From assembly GCF_014653785.1 (NCBI RefSeq), contig NZ_BNAS01000004.1, positions 128,986 through 192,985 on the forward strand: DNA of 64,000 nt, written 5' to 3'. This DNA is from Promicromonospora soli. GTDB taxonomy: Bacteria; Actinomycetota; Actinomycetes; Actinomycetales; Cellulomonadaceae. Below the pieces are notes generated by a model that worked only from the letters and a program-made list of their open reading frames with translations, was not told the origin of the DNA and ran no database searches. A program made the position numbers and the translations under genes. Positions 24,829-32,617 of this stretch are shown piece by piece. The stretch's first letter is position 1. The number at the start of each line of letters is the position of its first letter.

Positions 24829-25803
24829 TCAGTGCCCGACGGCGGAGCTCGCCTCCGCGAGCTCGCTCACCTCGGGCTGGTGTGCGGTGTCGTCGCGCAG
24901 CAGGCCGGCATCGGCCAGGACCGCGCGCAGGGCGACCACCTCGTCGTCCGACGCCGCGACGTTCGGCAGACGCAGGAACCGGTTGTCCAGGACGCCGAGA
25001 GTCTCGAGCGCCGCCTTGACCATGACGGCCTGGGCGCCCGCGCCGTTCATCGCGTCGATGACGCCAGTTGTAGTGCGGAAGATCTCGATCGCTCCGGCGA
25101 TGTCGCCGGCGTCGAACCGGCGGACCGTCTCCGCGAACTGTGCGCCGACCAGGTGGGCCGACACGGACACGATACCCGCACCGCCGACGCTGAGGAACGG
25201 CAGCAGCAGGCCGTCGTCGCCCGAGTACCAGGCCAGGCCCGTGCTCGCGGCGAGCTTGCCGCCGCTGTAGACGTCACCGGTGGCGTCCTTGTTCGCGATG
25301 ATCCGGGGGTGCTGCGCCAGGCGCGCGAACGTCTCCGGGGCGATGCGCACCCCGGCCCGGCCGGGGATGTCGTACAGCATCACAGGCAGGTCGGTCGCGT
25401 CCGCGACGGCCGTGAAGTGCTGGTACAGGCCCTCCTGGGTGGGCCGGGAGTAGTACGGGGAGACCACGAGCAGGCCGTCCGCGCCGGCTCCCGCGGCCTG
25501 TTCGGCCATGCGGATCGCGTGCACGGTGTCGTTCGAGCCGGCGCCGGCCACGACGCCGGCGCGGTCGCCCACGGCCTCGACGACGGCCGCGACGAGCTCT
25601 TCCTTCTCGGGCGCGTGGGTCACCGGCGACTCGCCGGTGGTGCCGGACAGGACGAGGCCGTCGTTGCCTTCGTCGACCAGCTTCTTCGCCAGCTTGACCG
25701 CTGCCTTCAGGTCCACGGCGCCGTCGGGCGTCATCGGGGTGACCATCGCGGTCAGGACCGCGCCGAACGGGCGCGCAGAGTCAGCGGGGAGAACCATAGG
25801 CAT
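24829..25803 (-). CDS. dapA: 4-hydroxy-tetrahydrodipicolinate synthase
   Basis: Condenses pyruvate with aspartate semialdehyde, the first step of the diaminopimelate/lysine branch. It has 324 residues and a TIM-barrel. Motifs are GTTGESPVTHAPEKEEL, the proton-relay tyrosine in SPYYSRPTQEGLYQHF, YDIPGR, and the Schiff-base lysine in IIANKDATGD. The last 25 residues (AHQPEVSELAEASSAVGH) are an unconserved tail. Start choice is between ATG 25803 and ATG 25797; neither has a good ribosome binding site. The partner dapB is at 31.8 kb. Confidence 0.96.
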   Translation of the reverse strand: MPMVLPADSARPFGAVLTAMVTPMTPDGAVDLKAAVKLAKKLVDEGNDGLVLSGTTGESPVTHAPEKEELVAAVVEAVGDRAGVVAGAGSNDTVHAIRMAEQAAGAGADGLLVVSPYYSRPTQEGLYQHFTAVADATDLPVMLYDIPGRAGVRIAPETFARLAQHPRIIANKDATGDVYSGGKLAASTGLAWYSGDDGLLLPFLSVGGAGIVSVSAHLVGAQFAETVRRFDAGDIAGAIEIFRTTTGVIDAMNGAGAQAVMVKAALETLGVLDNRFLRLPNVAASDDEVVALRAVLADAGLLRDDTAHQPEVSELAEASSAVGH

Positions 25804-25824
25804 ACCGTACCGTTTACCGCCCGA

Positions 25825-26184
25825 TCACCGGGCTCTCGAGCCCGCCGATCCGCCGGAGTCCCCATCCGGTTCCCCCGCGGGGTTCACGAGCAGCTCCAGC
25901 CGCGCGGACGCCGCAGCGGCGGCGTCCGCGAACCGTGGCACCTGATCTGCCCGCGCGACCAGCTGCGGGACGACGACGTCGTGCCCGCCCCGCAGGTGCT
26001 CGACCGCCATGGCGAGCCCGAGTGCCCGCGCCGGCCCTGCCGTGTCCCGCGCCTCGCCGCTGATCAGCGAACGAACCAGGTCGATGTCGAGGTTCAGGGT
26101 GCCCGGGTGCCGCGCAGCCCAGGCCGCCGCGACCGTGGACTTGCCCACGCCCGGCAGGCCGTTGAGCAAGATCAGCCGGGTCAC
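25825..26184 (-). CDS. Small P-loop ATPase/kinase-like protein
   Basis: 119 residues with an N-terminal P-loop GLPGVGKST (residues 9-17) and an LNLDID acidic pair soon after, followed by VRSLISGE. It resembles the AAA_33/zeta-toxin-like or shikimate/gluconate-kinase-like nucleotide kinases, but is short and ends soon after the lid region. I chose GTG 26184 (VTRLILLNG). The in-frame GTG 26238, which overlaps the rraA stop, would add codons with low third-position GC and rare CGA/AGA, so it looks non-coding. Substrate unknown. No antitoxin partner is seen, so a toxin role is not supported. Confidence 0.65.
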   Translation of the reverse strand: MTRLILLNGLPGVGKSTVAAAWAARHPGTLNLDIDLVRSLISGEARDTAGPARALGLAMAVEHLRGGHDVVVPQLVARADQVPRFADAAAAASARLELLVNPAGEPDGDSGGSAGSRAR

Positions 26185-26234
26185 TCTTCGACGCTCATGG
26201 TCGCGACGCCCCTGCGTTCGTTCCTCGCTCCGGG

Positions 26235-26699
26235 TCACCGCTCGACCAGCACGCCGTCCTCGTCCGCGTACACCATGGCGCCCGGGCGGAACACGACGCC
26301 GCCGATCTCGACGGCCTCGTCCACGGCGCCGGCGCCCGCCTTCGGGGACTTACGCGGGTTGGTGCCCAGCGCCTTCACGCCGAGCTGCAGCCCGCCGATC
26401 GCCACCGAGTCGCGGATCGCGCCGTAGACGATCGCGCCGGCCCAGCCGTGCTCGACCGCCGCCTCGGCGATGAGGTCGCCCATCAAGGCGCTGCGGAGCG
26501 AGCCACCGCCGTCGACCACCAGGACCGAACCCAGGCCTGGCGTCAGCGTCACCGCCTTGACCAGGGCGTTGTCCTCGTGGCACCGCACCGTGCGCACCGG
26601 ACCGGAGAAGGCGCGGACCCCGCCGAAGTCGCGCAGCTGCACCGGGAGCGACGCCAGCGCGTCGCCGTGCTCGTCGTAAAGGTCGGCCGTCGAGATCAT
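26235..26699 (-). CDS. rraA: RraA-like protein (RNase E regulator / HMG aldolase family)
   Basis: 154 residues with the RraA fold. Family motifs are TADLYDEHGD, FGGVRAFSGPVRTVRC, the GDLIAEAAVEHGWAG glycine loop and YGAIRDSVAI, which supplies the Arg-Asp metal/substrate pair. In E. coli RraA inhibits RNase E; many homologues are instead 4-hydroxy-4-methyl-2-oxoglutarate/oxaloacetate aldolases, so the molecular role is open. A GGGGGACC ribosome binding site precedes the ATG at 26699. Divergent from the dehydrogenase at 26.8 kb. Confidence 0.88.
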   Translation of the reverse strand: MISTADLYDEHGDALASLPVQLRDFGGVRAFSGPVRTVRCHEDNALVKAVTLTPGLGSVLVVDGGGSLRSALMGDLIAEAAVEHGWAGAIVYGAIRDSVAIGGLQLGVKALGTNPRKSPKAGAGAVDEAVEIGGVVFRPGAMVYADEDGVLVER

Positions 26700-26732
26700 G
26701 GTGGTCCCCCGTCTTGTTGGCGTGCGCCAGAC

Positions 26733-26779
26733 GATACTCGGTGGGGCTCCACGCGCGGTTGCGCCCGCGTGGATACTCG
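26733..26779. promoter_or_regulatory. Divergent control region: repeated GATACTCG around an inverted repeat
   Basis: GATACTCG occurs at 26733-26740 and 26772-26779 in direct orientation. Between and overlapping them is TCCACGCG (26748-26755) / CGCGTGGA (26766-26773). The second GATACT (26772-26777) is six bases before the dehydrogenase ATG and can serve as its -10 box. Candidate operator for the rraA/dehydrogenase pair. Confidence 0.4.
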
Positions 26780-26783
26780 AAAT

Positions 26784-28256
26784 ATGACGGCGACGACGCT
26801 CTCCCCCGCATTCGTGGCGCACCTGCCCACCGGTCTCCTCATCGACGGGCACTGGGGCCCCGCTGGGGACCGCGCCACGTTCGAGGTCACCGACCCGGCG
26901 ACAGCCGAGCCCATCTTCGACGTCTCCGACGCCACACCCGCCGACGCCGTCCGCGCTCTCGACGCTGCGCACGCCGCCGCCCCCGCCTGGCGCGCCGTGC
27001 CGCCGCGCGAGCGCTCCGAGCTCCTGCGCGCCGTCTTCGAGCGCACCATGTCGCGCACCAACGACATCGCGGCCCTCATCACGGCCGAGGCCGGCAAGCC
27101 CCTTGCCCAGGCGCGGGCAGAGGTGGCCTACGGTGCCGAGTTCCTGCGCTGGTTCGCCGAGCAGGCGGTGCGCGTCGACGGTCTGGTGCGCACGGCGCCG
27201 TCGGGCGGCAACAAGCAGTACGTGAGCCGCCGGCCCGTGGGGCCGTCGTTGCTGATCACGCCCTGGAACTTCCCCATCGCCATGGCGACCCGCAAGATCG
27301 CGCCCGCGCTCGCTGCCGGGTGCACCGTGGTGATCAAGCCGGCCGAGCTCACTCCGATGACCACGCTCCTGATCGCGGAGATCATCCGCTCCGAGGCCGA
27401 GGCACGCGGCCTGCCGACCGGCATCGTCAACGTGGTACCGACCACGCAGGCAGGCCCTGTCACCGGGCCGCTGTTCGACGATCCCCGCCTGCGCAAGGTC
27501 TCGTTCACCGGCTCCACCCGCGTGGGCCAGATCCTGCTGGCCCAGGCCGCGAAGAACGTGCTGCGCAGCTCGATGGAGCTGGGCGGCAACGCGCCGTTCG
27601 TCGTGTTCGAGGACGCCGACCTCGACGCCGCCGTCCAGGGCGCCCTGGTGGCCAAGCTGCGCAACTCCGGCCAGTCCTGCGTGGCGGCCAACCGGTTCCT
27701 GGTGCACGACGCCGTCGCGCGCCCCTTCGCGGAGAAGTTCGCCGCGGCGGTGGGTGAGATGGTGACCGCGCCGGGCGCCCAGCCGGGCGCGCAGGTGGGC
27801 CCGCTCATCAACGAGGGCGCGGTGGAGAAGGTCACCGACCTGGTGGACGACGCCGTCGCGCACGGCGCCCAGGTGCTCACCGGCGGCTCGCGCCTGAACG
27901 GCCGGGGTCACTTCTTCGAGCCGACGGTGCTCACCGGCGTCAGCAGCGACGCGCGGGTCGTGACCGAGGAGATCTTCGGCCCGGTCGCCCCGATCGTGGC
28001 CTTCGGGTCCGACGACGAGGCGTACGAGCTGGCCAACGGCACGCCGTTCGGCCTGGCCGCCTACGCGTACACGACGTCGCTGAGGCGGGCGCAGCGCGCC
28101 ATGGAAGAGATCGAGGCCGGGATGATCGGCATCAACCGCGGCCTGGTGTCCGACGCGAGCGCGCCGTTCGGCGGCGTCAAGGCCTCCGGCCTGGGCCGCG
28201 AGGGCGGCGAGGTGGGCATGGAGGAGTTCCAGGAGACGGTCTACGTCGCGCTGTAG
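26784..28256 (+). CDS. gabD: NAD(P)-dependent succinate-semialdehyde dehydrogenase-like aldehyde dehydrogenase
   Basis: 490 residues, aldehyde dehydrogenase superfamily. It has the N-terminal GLLIDGHWGP, cofactor region TPWNFPIAMATRKIAPALAAGC, GSTRVGQ, general base Glu in MELGGNAPFVVFEDADLD and catalytic Cys in NSGQSCVAANRF. The C-terminal FGGVKASGLGREGG motif is typical of SSADH/GabD. It could take GABA-derived succinate semialdehyde to succinate, which would complete the putrescine route encoded at 55-63 kb. No GABA transaminase sits beside it, so this link is inference. Probably leaderless. Confidence 0.85.
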   Translation: MTATTLSPAFVAHLPTGLLIDGHWGPAGDRATFEVTDPATAEPIFDVSDATPADAVRALDAAHAAAPAWRAVPPRERSELLRAVFERTMSRTNDIAALITAEAGKPLAQARAEVAYGAEFLRWFAEQAVRVDGLVRTAPSGGNKQYVSRRPVGPSLLITPWNFPIAMATRKIAPALAAGCTVVIKPAELTPMTTLLIAEIIRSEAEARGLPTGIVNVVPTTQAGPVTGPLFDDPRLRKVSFTGSTRVGQILLAQAAKNVLRSSMELGGNAPFVVFEDADLDAAVQGALVAKLRNSGQSCVAANRFLVHDAVARPFAEKFAAAVGEMVTAPGAQPGAQVGPLINEGAVEKVTDLVDDAVAHGAQVLTGGSRLNGRGHFFEPTVLTGVSSDARVVTEEIFGPVAPIVAFGSDDEAYELANGTPFGLAAYAYTTSLRRAQRAMEEIEAGMIGINRGLVSDASAPFGGVKASGLGREGGEVGMEEFQETVYVAL

Positions 28257-28283
28257 CCGCCCCGCCCCGACAGGGCGGCCGGT

Positions 28284-28289
28284 TAGGGT
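28284..28289 (+). promoter_or_regulatory. -10 box of the 28.3-kb acetyltransferase gene (leaderless)
   Basis: TAGGGT ends six bases before GTG 28296; no ribosome binding site. Confidence 0.45.
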
Positions 28290-28295
28290 TGATCC

Positions 28296-28799
28296 GTGGC
28301 CCTGTTTCGCGAGACTGCCGACGTTTCCGTCCGCCCCGCCGTCGCCGGTGACGAGTTCGCCGTGACCGACGTACAGGTCGCCTCGTGGCGCGCCACCGGG
28401 GTCCTGGGCGAGGGCGTCATCAAGGCGCTGGACGTCTCCGCGATGCGCGAACGCTGGTCGTCGGCGATCAGCTCGCCGCCCGGGCCCGGATTCGCCGTGC
28501 TCGTCGCGCTCGACGGGCCCAAGGTCGTCGGGTTCGCCGCCGTCGCCCCCGGCCAGGTGCTGTCGCTCGAGGTCCTGCCCGAGTGGCAGCGCGGCGGCCA
28601 CGGGTCGCGGCTGCTGTCGGCCGCCGTCGACCGCCTCCGCGCGGACGGGTCCGACACCGTCACCACCTGGGCCCTGGTCGACGACACGGCGCGCGCCGCC
28701 TTCCTGAAGGCCAGCGGGCTCGGCGAGGACGGCCGCAGCCGCACGCTCGCGACGGGCGTCCGCGAGGTCGTCGAGCACCGCTGGTCCGCGCAGATCTGA
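28296..28799 (+). CDS. GNAT family N-acetyltransferase
   Basis: 167 residues. The acetyl-CoA binding motif A is LSLEVLPEWQRGGHGSRLLSAAVDRL (Q-R-G-G-H-G), followed by TTWALVDDTARAAFLKASGLGEDGRSRTL, a normal GNAT beta-bulge and C-terminal helix. The first 25 residues (RETADVSVRPAVAGDEFAV) begin the fold directly, so the GTG start is credible. Substrate unknown. Stand-alone gene downstream of the dehydrogenase. Confidence 0.85.
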   Translation: MALFRETADVSVRPAVAGDEFAVTDVQVASWRATGVLGEGVIKALDVSAMRERWSSAISSPPGPGFAVLVALDGPKVVGFAAVAPGQVLSLEVLPEWQRGGHGSRLLSAAVDRLRADGSDTVTTWALVDDTARAAFLKASGLGEDGRSRTLATGVREVVEHRWSAQI

Positions 28800-28900
28800 A
28801 ACCGGGGCGTCACGCGGCCGACCGCCGCGTGCGGCAGGCGAACTCCAGGTTTCACGCCCGCGTGACAGTCCCGTGACACGGTCTTGCGACCATCGGTGTC

Positions 28901-29368
28901 ATGGGGATTCGCACGGAGTACTTCGCCGCACCCACCGATGAGGTGGCCGCGACGGCGCTCCACACGCCTGGCGGGCCGTCCGAGCCCGACCAGCACACCG
29001 ACCTGCCACGCTTCGACGCCGTGGCGGTGCCGTCCGTGGACCCGTTCGTCATGCTCGGCGGGCTCGCCGGGGTGCTGTCCGGCCGGCCGTACGGAGAGGT
29101 GACCGCACACCCGCGGCATGGGGCGCTCGTAGGCAGCGGGGGTGACGAGGGGCCGTGGATCGTGACGGTCTCGCAGACTCTCGCCGACGACCTCGCCTCC
29201 GCCGGCCCCACCCGCCTGGCCGAGGCGGCCCGCGCCTGGTCCGACGGCGCGACGCCCACCGCTCCCCCGCGCAACCTGGCGGCGGCCCTGCTGCCGCTCG
29301 CGGCCCTCGCCGTCCGCGCTGCCGACGAGGGGTACCGGCTCTACTGCTGGACGAGCCTCACGGACTGA
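28901..29368 (+). CDS. Hypothetical protein
   Basis: 155 residues, ATG start, no signal peptide or membrane span and no motif I recognise. Codon use (strong third-position GC) is that of a real gene. Conserved-looking stretches are PRFDAVAVPSVDPFVMLGGLAGVL, GPWIVTVSQTLADDLASA and the Leu/Ala-rich C-terminal helix AAALLPLAALAVRAADEGYRLYCWTSL. It lies between two acetyltransferase genes on the same strand, 27 bases before the second, so it may be cotranscribed with it. Confidence 0.65.
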   Translation: MGIRTEYFAAPTDEVAATALHTPGGPSEPDQHTDLPRFDAVAVPSVDPFVMLGGLAGVLSGRPYGEVTAHPRHGALVGSGGDEGPWIVTVSQTLADDLASAGPTRLAEAARAWSDGATPTAPPRNLAAALLPLAALAVRAADEGYRLYCWTSLTD

Positions 29369-29395
29369 GTCGGGCCGCCGACCGATACTTCTACC

Positions 29396-29911
29396 GTGAC
29401 CCTCACCGAACCCGTCGTCGTCCACCGGCTCGACCTGGACTCGCCCGACATGCTCGGGCTGCCCGCGCTGCTGACCGCCTATCACCTGCAGACCGAGGCC
29501 GAGAAGGGCGCGCCGGTCGACGACGCGGACGCGCTGCCCGCCCGCTACCGGACGGAGATCGTGGAGCCGCGGGCCGCGTTCTCCGGCGACGTCGTCCTGG
29601 TGGCCCGCTGCGGCGCCCGGTCGGCGGGCTGCCTCGTCCTGACGGCGCCCGTGGCTGGCCGTGCGGAGATCAAGCGTGTCTGGACCGACCCGGAGCTCCG
29701 CGGCCACGGCATCGCCTCGAGGCTGATCGGCGCGGCGTTGGCCCACGCGCCCGAGGGCGGTGTCCGCACGATCGCGCTCTCCGTCTGGAGCTGGCGAGTG
29801 GGTGCTATCGGCCTCTACGAGAAGCTCGGCTTCGCCGTGGTCGACTCGTGGGACGAGCGGGCTGACCTGGTGTGCATGGAACGGGCCGTCTGGCCGACAA
29901 GCACAGAATAA
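29396..29911 (+). CDS. GNAT family N-acetyltransferase
   Basis: 171 residues. Motif A reads IKRVWTDPELRGHGIASRLIGAAL with the R-G-H-G-I-A pyrophosphate loop. It continues to the C-terminal LSVWSWRVGAIGLYEKLGFAVVDSW, typical of GNAT enzymes acting on small molecules or amino groups. The GTG start is preceded by GATACT six bases upstream. Substrate unknown; neighbours are an orphan gene and an MFS transporter. Confidence 0.85.
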   Translation: MTLTEPVVVHRLDLDSPDMLGLPALLTAYHLQTEAEKGAPVDDADALPARYRTEIVEPRAAFSGDVVLVARCGARSAGCLVLTAPVAGRAEIKRVWTDPELRGHGIASRLIGAALAHAPEGGVRTIALSVWSWRVGAIGLYEKLGFAVVDSWDERADLVCMERAVWPTSTE

Positions 29912-29951
29912 TGTGGCGCGACCGGGGTCACGGAGGTGCTTCACTAGCCCG

Positions 29952-31253
29952 GTGGCACGCATCCGCGACCCGCTCTGGCGGACCTTTGTCGAGCTCCGCG
30001 GCAACCCTCGCGCCTGCGTGTGGACCGAGCCGCTCTGGGGGCTGTCCATGGCCCTGGTGCTGCCGTACGCGTCAGTGTTCATGCTGGCCCTGGGCCTGCA
30101 CGACCAGCAGATCGGGTTCCTCGCGACAATCGCCATGATCTCCCAGGTCGGCTTCGGGCTGGCCGGCGGCATCATCACCGACCGGCTCGGCCGGCGCGTC
30201 ACGACGGCATGGTTCGACGTGGTCGCCTGGGTGATCCCGTGCCTGCTGTGGGCGTTCGCGGAGAACTTCTGGTTCTTCCTCGCGGCGTCACTGGTGAACG
30301 GCGCCCTGCAGGTCACGCAGAACTCGTGGGACTGCCTCATGGTCGAGGACGCCGAACGGGGTCAGATCACCCGGATCTACTCCCTGGTCAAGGTCGCGGC
30401 CGACTGCTCGGCGCTGTTCGCGCCGCTAGCCGCCGTCCTGGTCGCCCAGCTCGGGCTCGAGCCCGCAGTCCGCATCCTGTACGTCAACGCCGCGGTCGTG
30501 ATGACGGCCAAGATCATCTGGCTCTACCTGTGGTCGAGGGAGACCCGCCAGGGCCGCTTCCGCATGGCCGCTACCCGCGGGCAGAGCGTGTGGCGCCTGC
30601 TGGCCGGATACCGCGGAGCGCTCGGGCTCCTGCTGCGCTCGCGCGGGTCGGTCCTGGCGCTGGCCGTGGCCGCGCTGACGGCAGCGGTCACGCTCGTCAA
30701 CGGCACGTTCTGGCAGGTGGTGACCAGCCAGCACCTGCACGTGCCGGACGCGCTGCTGCCTTTCTTCCCGATGGTCCGGTCGCTGCTGTCGGCGGTCTTC
30801 TTCTTCACGCTCATCCCGCTCCTGACCACCGCCGTCGACCTCCGGCGCGCCACGTTGTGGGGCTTCGGGGTCCACCTCGCCGGGCAGGTGACGCTGGTCG
30901 CGATCCCCGCGCCCGACGGCGCAGCGACGGGGTCCACGTACGCCTTCCTCGGCCTGTGCCTGCTGCTGGACAGCTTCGGTGCGGGCATGCTGTTCATGCT
31001 CTCGGAGTCGCTCGTGGCGCTGCACGTGGACGAAGCCGAGCGCTCACGCGTGATGGCGATCCAGCGCACGTGCATCATGCTCGCCGCGGCGCCGTTCGGC
31101 TGGATCTCCGGCTGGCTCTCCGGGATCGACCGCACCTACCCGTTCATGCTCACGTCGGTGCTGCTCGTCGTCGGGTTGGTGCTGGCAGCGGTGTCCTGGG
31201 TACCGACGCACCCGGACGGGGCCGATACCGTACCGACGTCCGACCCGGCCTGA
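29952..31253 (+). CDS. Major facilitator superfamily transporter
   Basis: 433 residues, about 12 hydrophobic spans, with the MFS loop 2-3 signature GGIITDRLGRR and a central charged loop (LWSRETRQGRFRMAATRGQ). The GTG 29952 start is the only in-frame choice after upstream stops, with GGAGG 15 bases before it (rather distant). The C-terminal tail PTHPDGADTVPTSDPA is polar. Substrate cannot be read from sequence; probably a drug- or sugar-type MFS protein. Convergent with the TPR gene, both stops sharing one hairpin. Confidence 0.85.
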   Translation: MARIRDPLWRTFVELRGNPRACVWTEPLWGLSMALVLPYASVFMLALGLHDQQIGFLATIAMISQVGFGLAGGIITDRLGRRVTTAWFDVVAWVIPCLLWAFAENFWFFLAASLVNGALQVTQNSWDCLMVEDAERGQITRIYSLVKVAADCSALFAPLAAVLVAQLGLEPAVRILYVNAAVVMTAKIIWLYLWSRETRQGRFRMAATRGQSVWRLLAGYRGALGLLLRSRGSVLALAVAALTAAVTLVNGTFWQVVTSQHLHVPDALLPFFPMVRSLLSAVFFFTLIPLLTTAVDLRRATLWGFGVHLAGQVTLVAIPAPDGAATGSTYAFLGLCLLLDSFGAGMLFMLSESLVALHVDEAERSRVMAIQRTCIMLAAAPFGWISGWLSGIDRTYPFMLTSVLLVVGLVLAAVSWVPTHPDGADTVPTSDPA

Positions 31254-31274
31254 CGCAGGGGCGTGCCCTCAGGC
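31248..31274. terminator. Compact bidirectional hairpin containing both convergent stop codons
   Basis: GCCTGA (31248-31253) pairs with TCAGGC (31269-31274), with an inner AGGG/CCCT stem over GCGT. The MFS stop (TGA 31251-31253) and the TPR-gene stop (TCA 31269-31271) are the two halves of the outer stem. Confidence 0.55.
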
Positions 31275-31766
31275 GGGACGGAACAGCCGCGACGCGCGCC
31301 GCAGCGCCTCGCGGGCCCGGCGGCGGTCGCCCGCCGCGTCGTACGCGAAGGCCAGGTGGTACCAGGCGCGCCAGTCGTCGGGTGCGGCCTCGACCGCCGC
31401 CCGGTGCGTCTCGAACGCCTCGTCGGCGGCCGACCGGTCGATGCGCCCGCCGGGCGAGCGCGGCAGGTCGTCCACGGGGAGCCGCCCTTCGGCGAACAGC
31501 GTGTCCGCCATGGCCTGGACGGTCGCCGCGAGCCAGTACTCGCGCACGATCAGCCCGATCACGAGCAGCGGGATGATGAGCACGGCCACGCCGATGCCGA
31601 CCAGCACGGGCTCGCCCGTCCCGACCATCGCCACGCCCTTGCCCGCGATCTGCCACACGTACAGCCCGAGCAGCGCGGTCACGGCGAGGGCGCCGGGCAG
31701 CCCCTTGGGCAGCTTCCTGCCCTGCGGCCGCCGCTCGGCCGGGCCGTCCGGCGCCGGCTCGCTCAT
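31269..31766 (-). CDS. TPR-containing membrane protein, function unknown
   Basis: 165 residues. A short polar lead (GPAERRPQGRKLPKG) is followed by two transmembrane helices (about 25-43 and 52-74). A cytoplasmic tail then ends in a tetratricopeptide-like pair (FETHRAAVEAAPDDWRAWYHLAFAYDAAGDRRRAREALRRA). Its ATG overlaps the dapB stop by four bases, so it is translationally coupled to dapB. Similar small TPR membrane proteins accompany dapB in other Micrococcales; role unknown. Confidence 0.75.
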   Translation of the reverse strand: MSEPAPDGPAERRPQGRKLPKGLPGALAVTALLGLYVWQIAGKGVAMVGTGEPVLVGIGVAVLIIPLLVIGLIVREYWLAATVQAMADTLFAEGRLPVDDLPRSPGGRIDRSAADEAFETHRAAVEAAPDDWRAWYHLAFAYDAAGDRRRAREALRRASRLFRPA

Positions 31767-32536
31767 GACAGGTCCAGCACGTTCTCGAGGCCCACCGTCA
31801 GCCCGGGCCGGGACACCACGGAGCGGATCGCGAGCAGCACGCCGGGCATGAACGAGGCCCGGTCGAACGAGTCCTGCCGGATGACCAGCTGCTCACCCTC
31901 GTTGCCGAAGAGGATCTCCTCGTGCGCCACGAGCCCGCGCAGCCGCACGGCGTGCACGCGCACCCCGTCGACGTCGGCCCCGCGGGCTTCCCAGCCCGCC
32001 TCGGTCGCGTCGGGCGACGGCCCGAGCCCGGCCTCGGCGCGAGCCGTGGCGATCGCCGCGGCGGTGTGCCGCGCGGTGCCCGACGGCGCGTCCACCTTGT
32101 TCGGGTGGTGCAGCTCGATGACCTCCGCGGACTCGAAGTAGCGTGCGGCCTTCGCGGCGAACGTCATCGCCAGCACGGCCGACAGCCCGAAGTTCGGGGC
32201 GATGAGCACGCCGAGCGACTCCTTGCCGCCCGTTCCCCGGGGGGACAGCTCGGCGAGGTGCGCGGAGACACGGGCTCGGGCGGCGTCGTCCCAGCCGGTG
32301 GTGCCGACCACGGCGTGCACGCCGGCGTCGAGCACGGCGTGCACGTTGGCCTCGGTGACGGCTGGGACGGTGAAGTCCACGGCGACGTCGGCCCCCGCGA
32401 GCGTCTCGCTCGAGACCTGGTCGCCCCGGCCCAGCCGGGCGACCAGGTGCAGACCGTCCGCGGCCTCGACCGCCGCGCACGCCTGCGTGCCCATGCGCCC
32501 GGTGGCGCCGAGCACGGCCACCTTGATGTCACTCAC
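31763..32536 (-). CDS. dapB: 4-hydroxy-tetrahydrodipicolinate reductase
   Basis: Second enzyme of the diaminopimelate branch, NAD(P)H-dependent. It has 257 residues with Rossmann motif VAVLGATGRMG, DFTVPAV, GTTGWDD, catalytic HHPNKVDAPSGTA (His-His and Lys) and the C-terminal SFMPGVLLAIR. The GTG start has AAAAGG eight bases upstream. A 61-bp palindromic repeat lies 15 bases before the start, between it and the M16 peptidase gene, so its transcription signals are crowded. Confidence 0.96.
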   Translation of the reverse strand: MSDIKVAVLGATGRMGTQACAAVEAADGLHLVARLGRGDQVSSETLAGADVAVDFTVPAVTEANVHAVLDAGVHAVVGTTGWDDAARARVSAHLAELSPRGTGGKESLGVLIAPNFGLSAVLAMTFAAKAARYFESAEVIELHHPNKVDAPSGTARHTAAAIATARAEAGLGPSPDATEAGWEARGADVDGVRVHAVRLRGLVAHEEILFGNEGEQLVIRQDSFDRASFMPGVLLAIRSVVSRPGLTVGLENVLDLS

Positions 32537-32550
32537 GATTCAGCCTTTTC

Positions 32551-32611
32551 GTTGTGGGCGTGATCTTTGCGTCTTCCCGTCCGTCTTGGGCGCAACGATC
32601 GCGCCCGCAAC
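32551..32611. repeat. Dispersed palindromic repeat, copy A
   Basis: Left arm 32551-32571 (GTTGTGGGCGTGATC…), 19-nt centre ending CGTCTTGGG, right arm 32591-32611. The arms pair at 18 of 21 positions, plus two G-T wobbles. It closely matches copy B at 55080-55140 and the fragment at 63981. It lies 6 bases after the M16 gene stop and 15 before dapB. Confidence 0.85.
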
Positions 32612-32617
32612 CAAGGG

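Noticed and set aside
25825..26238. Zeta-toxin/antitoxin system
   Set aside because: Only a P-loop is shared; no antitoxin partner and the neighbour is rraA.
26185..26238. GTG 26238 as start of the P-loop gene
   Set aside because: The 18 extra codons have low third-position GC and rare CGA/AGA codons, unlike the rest of the gene.
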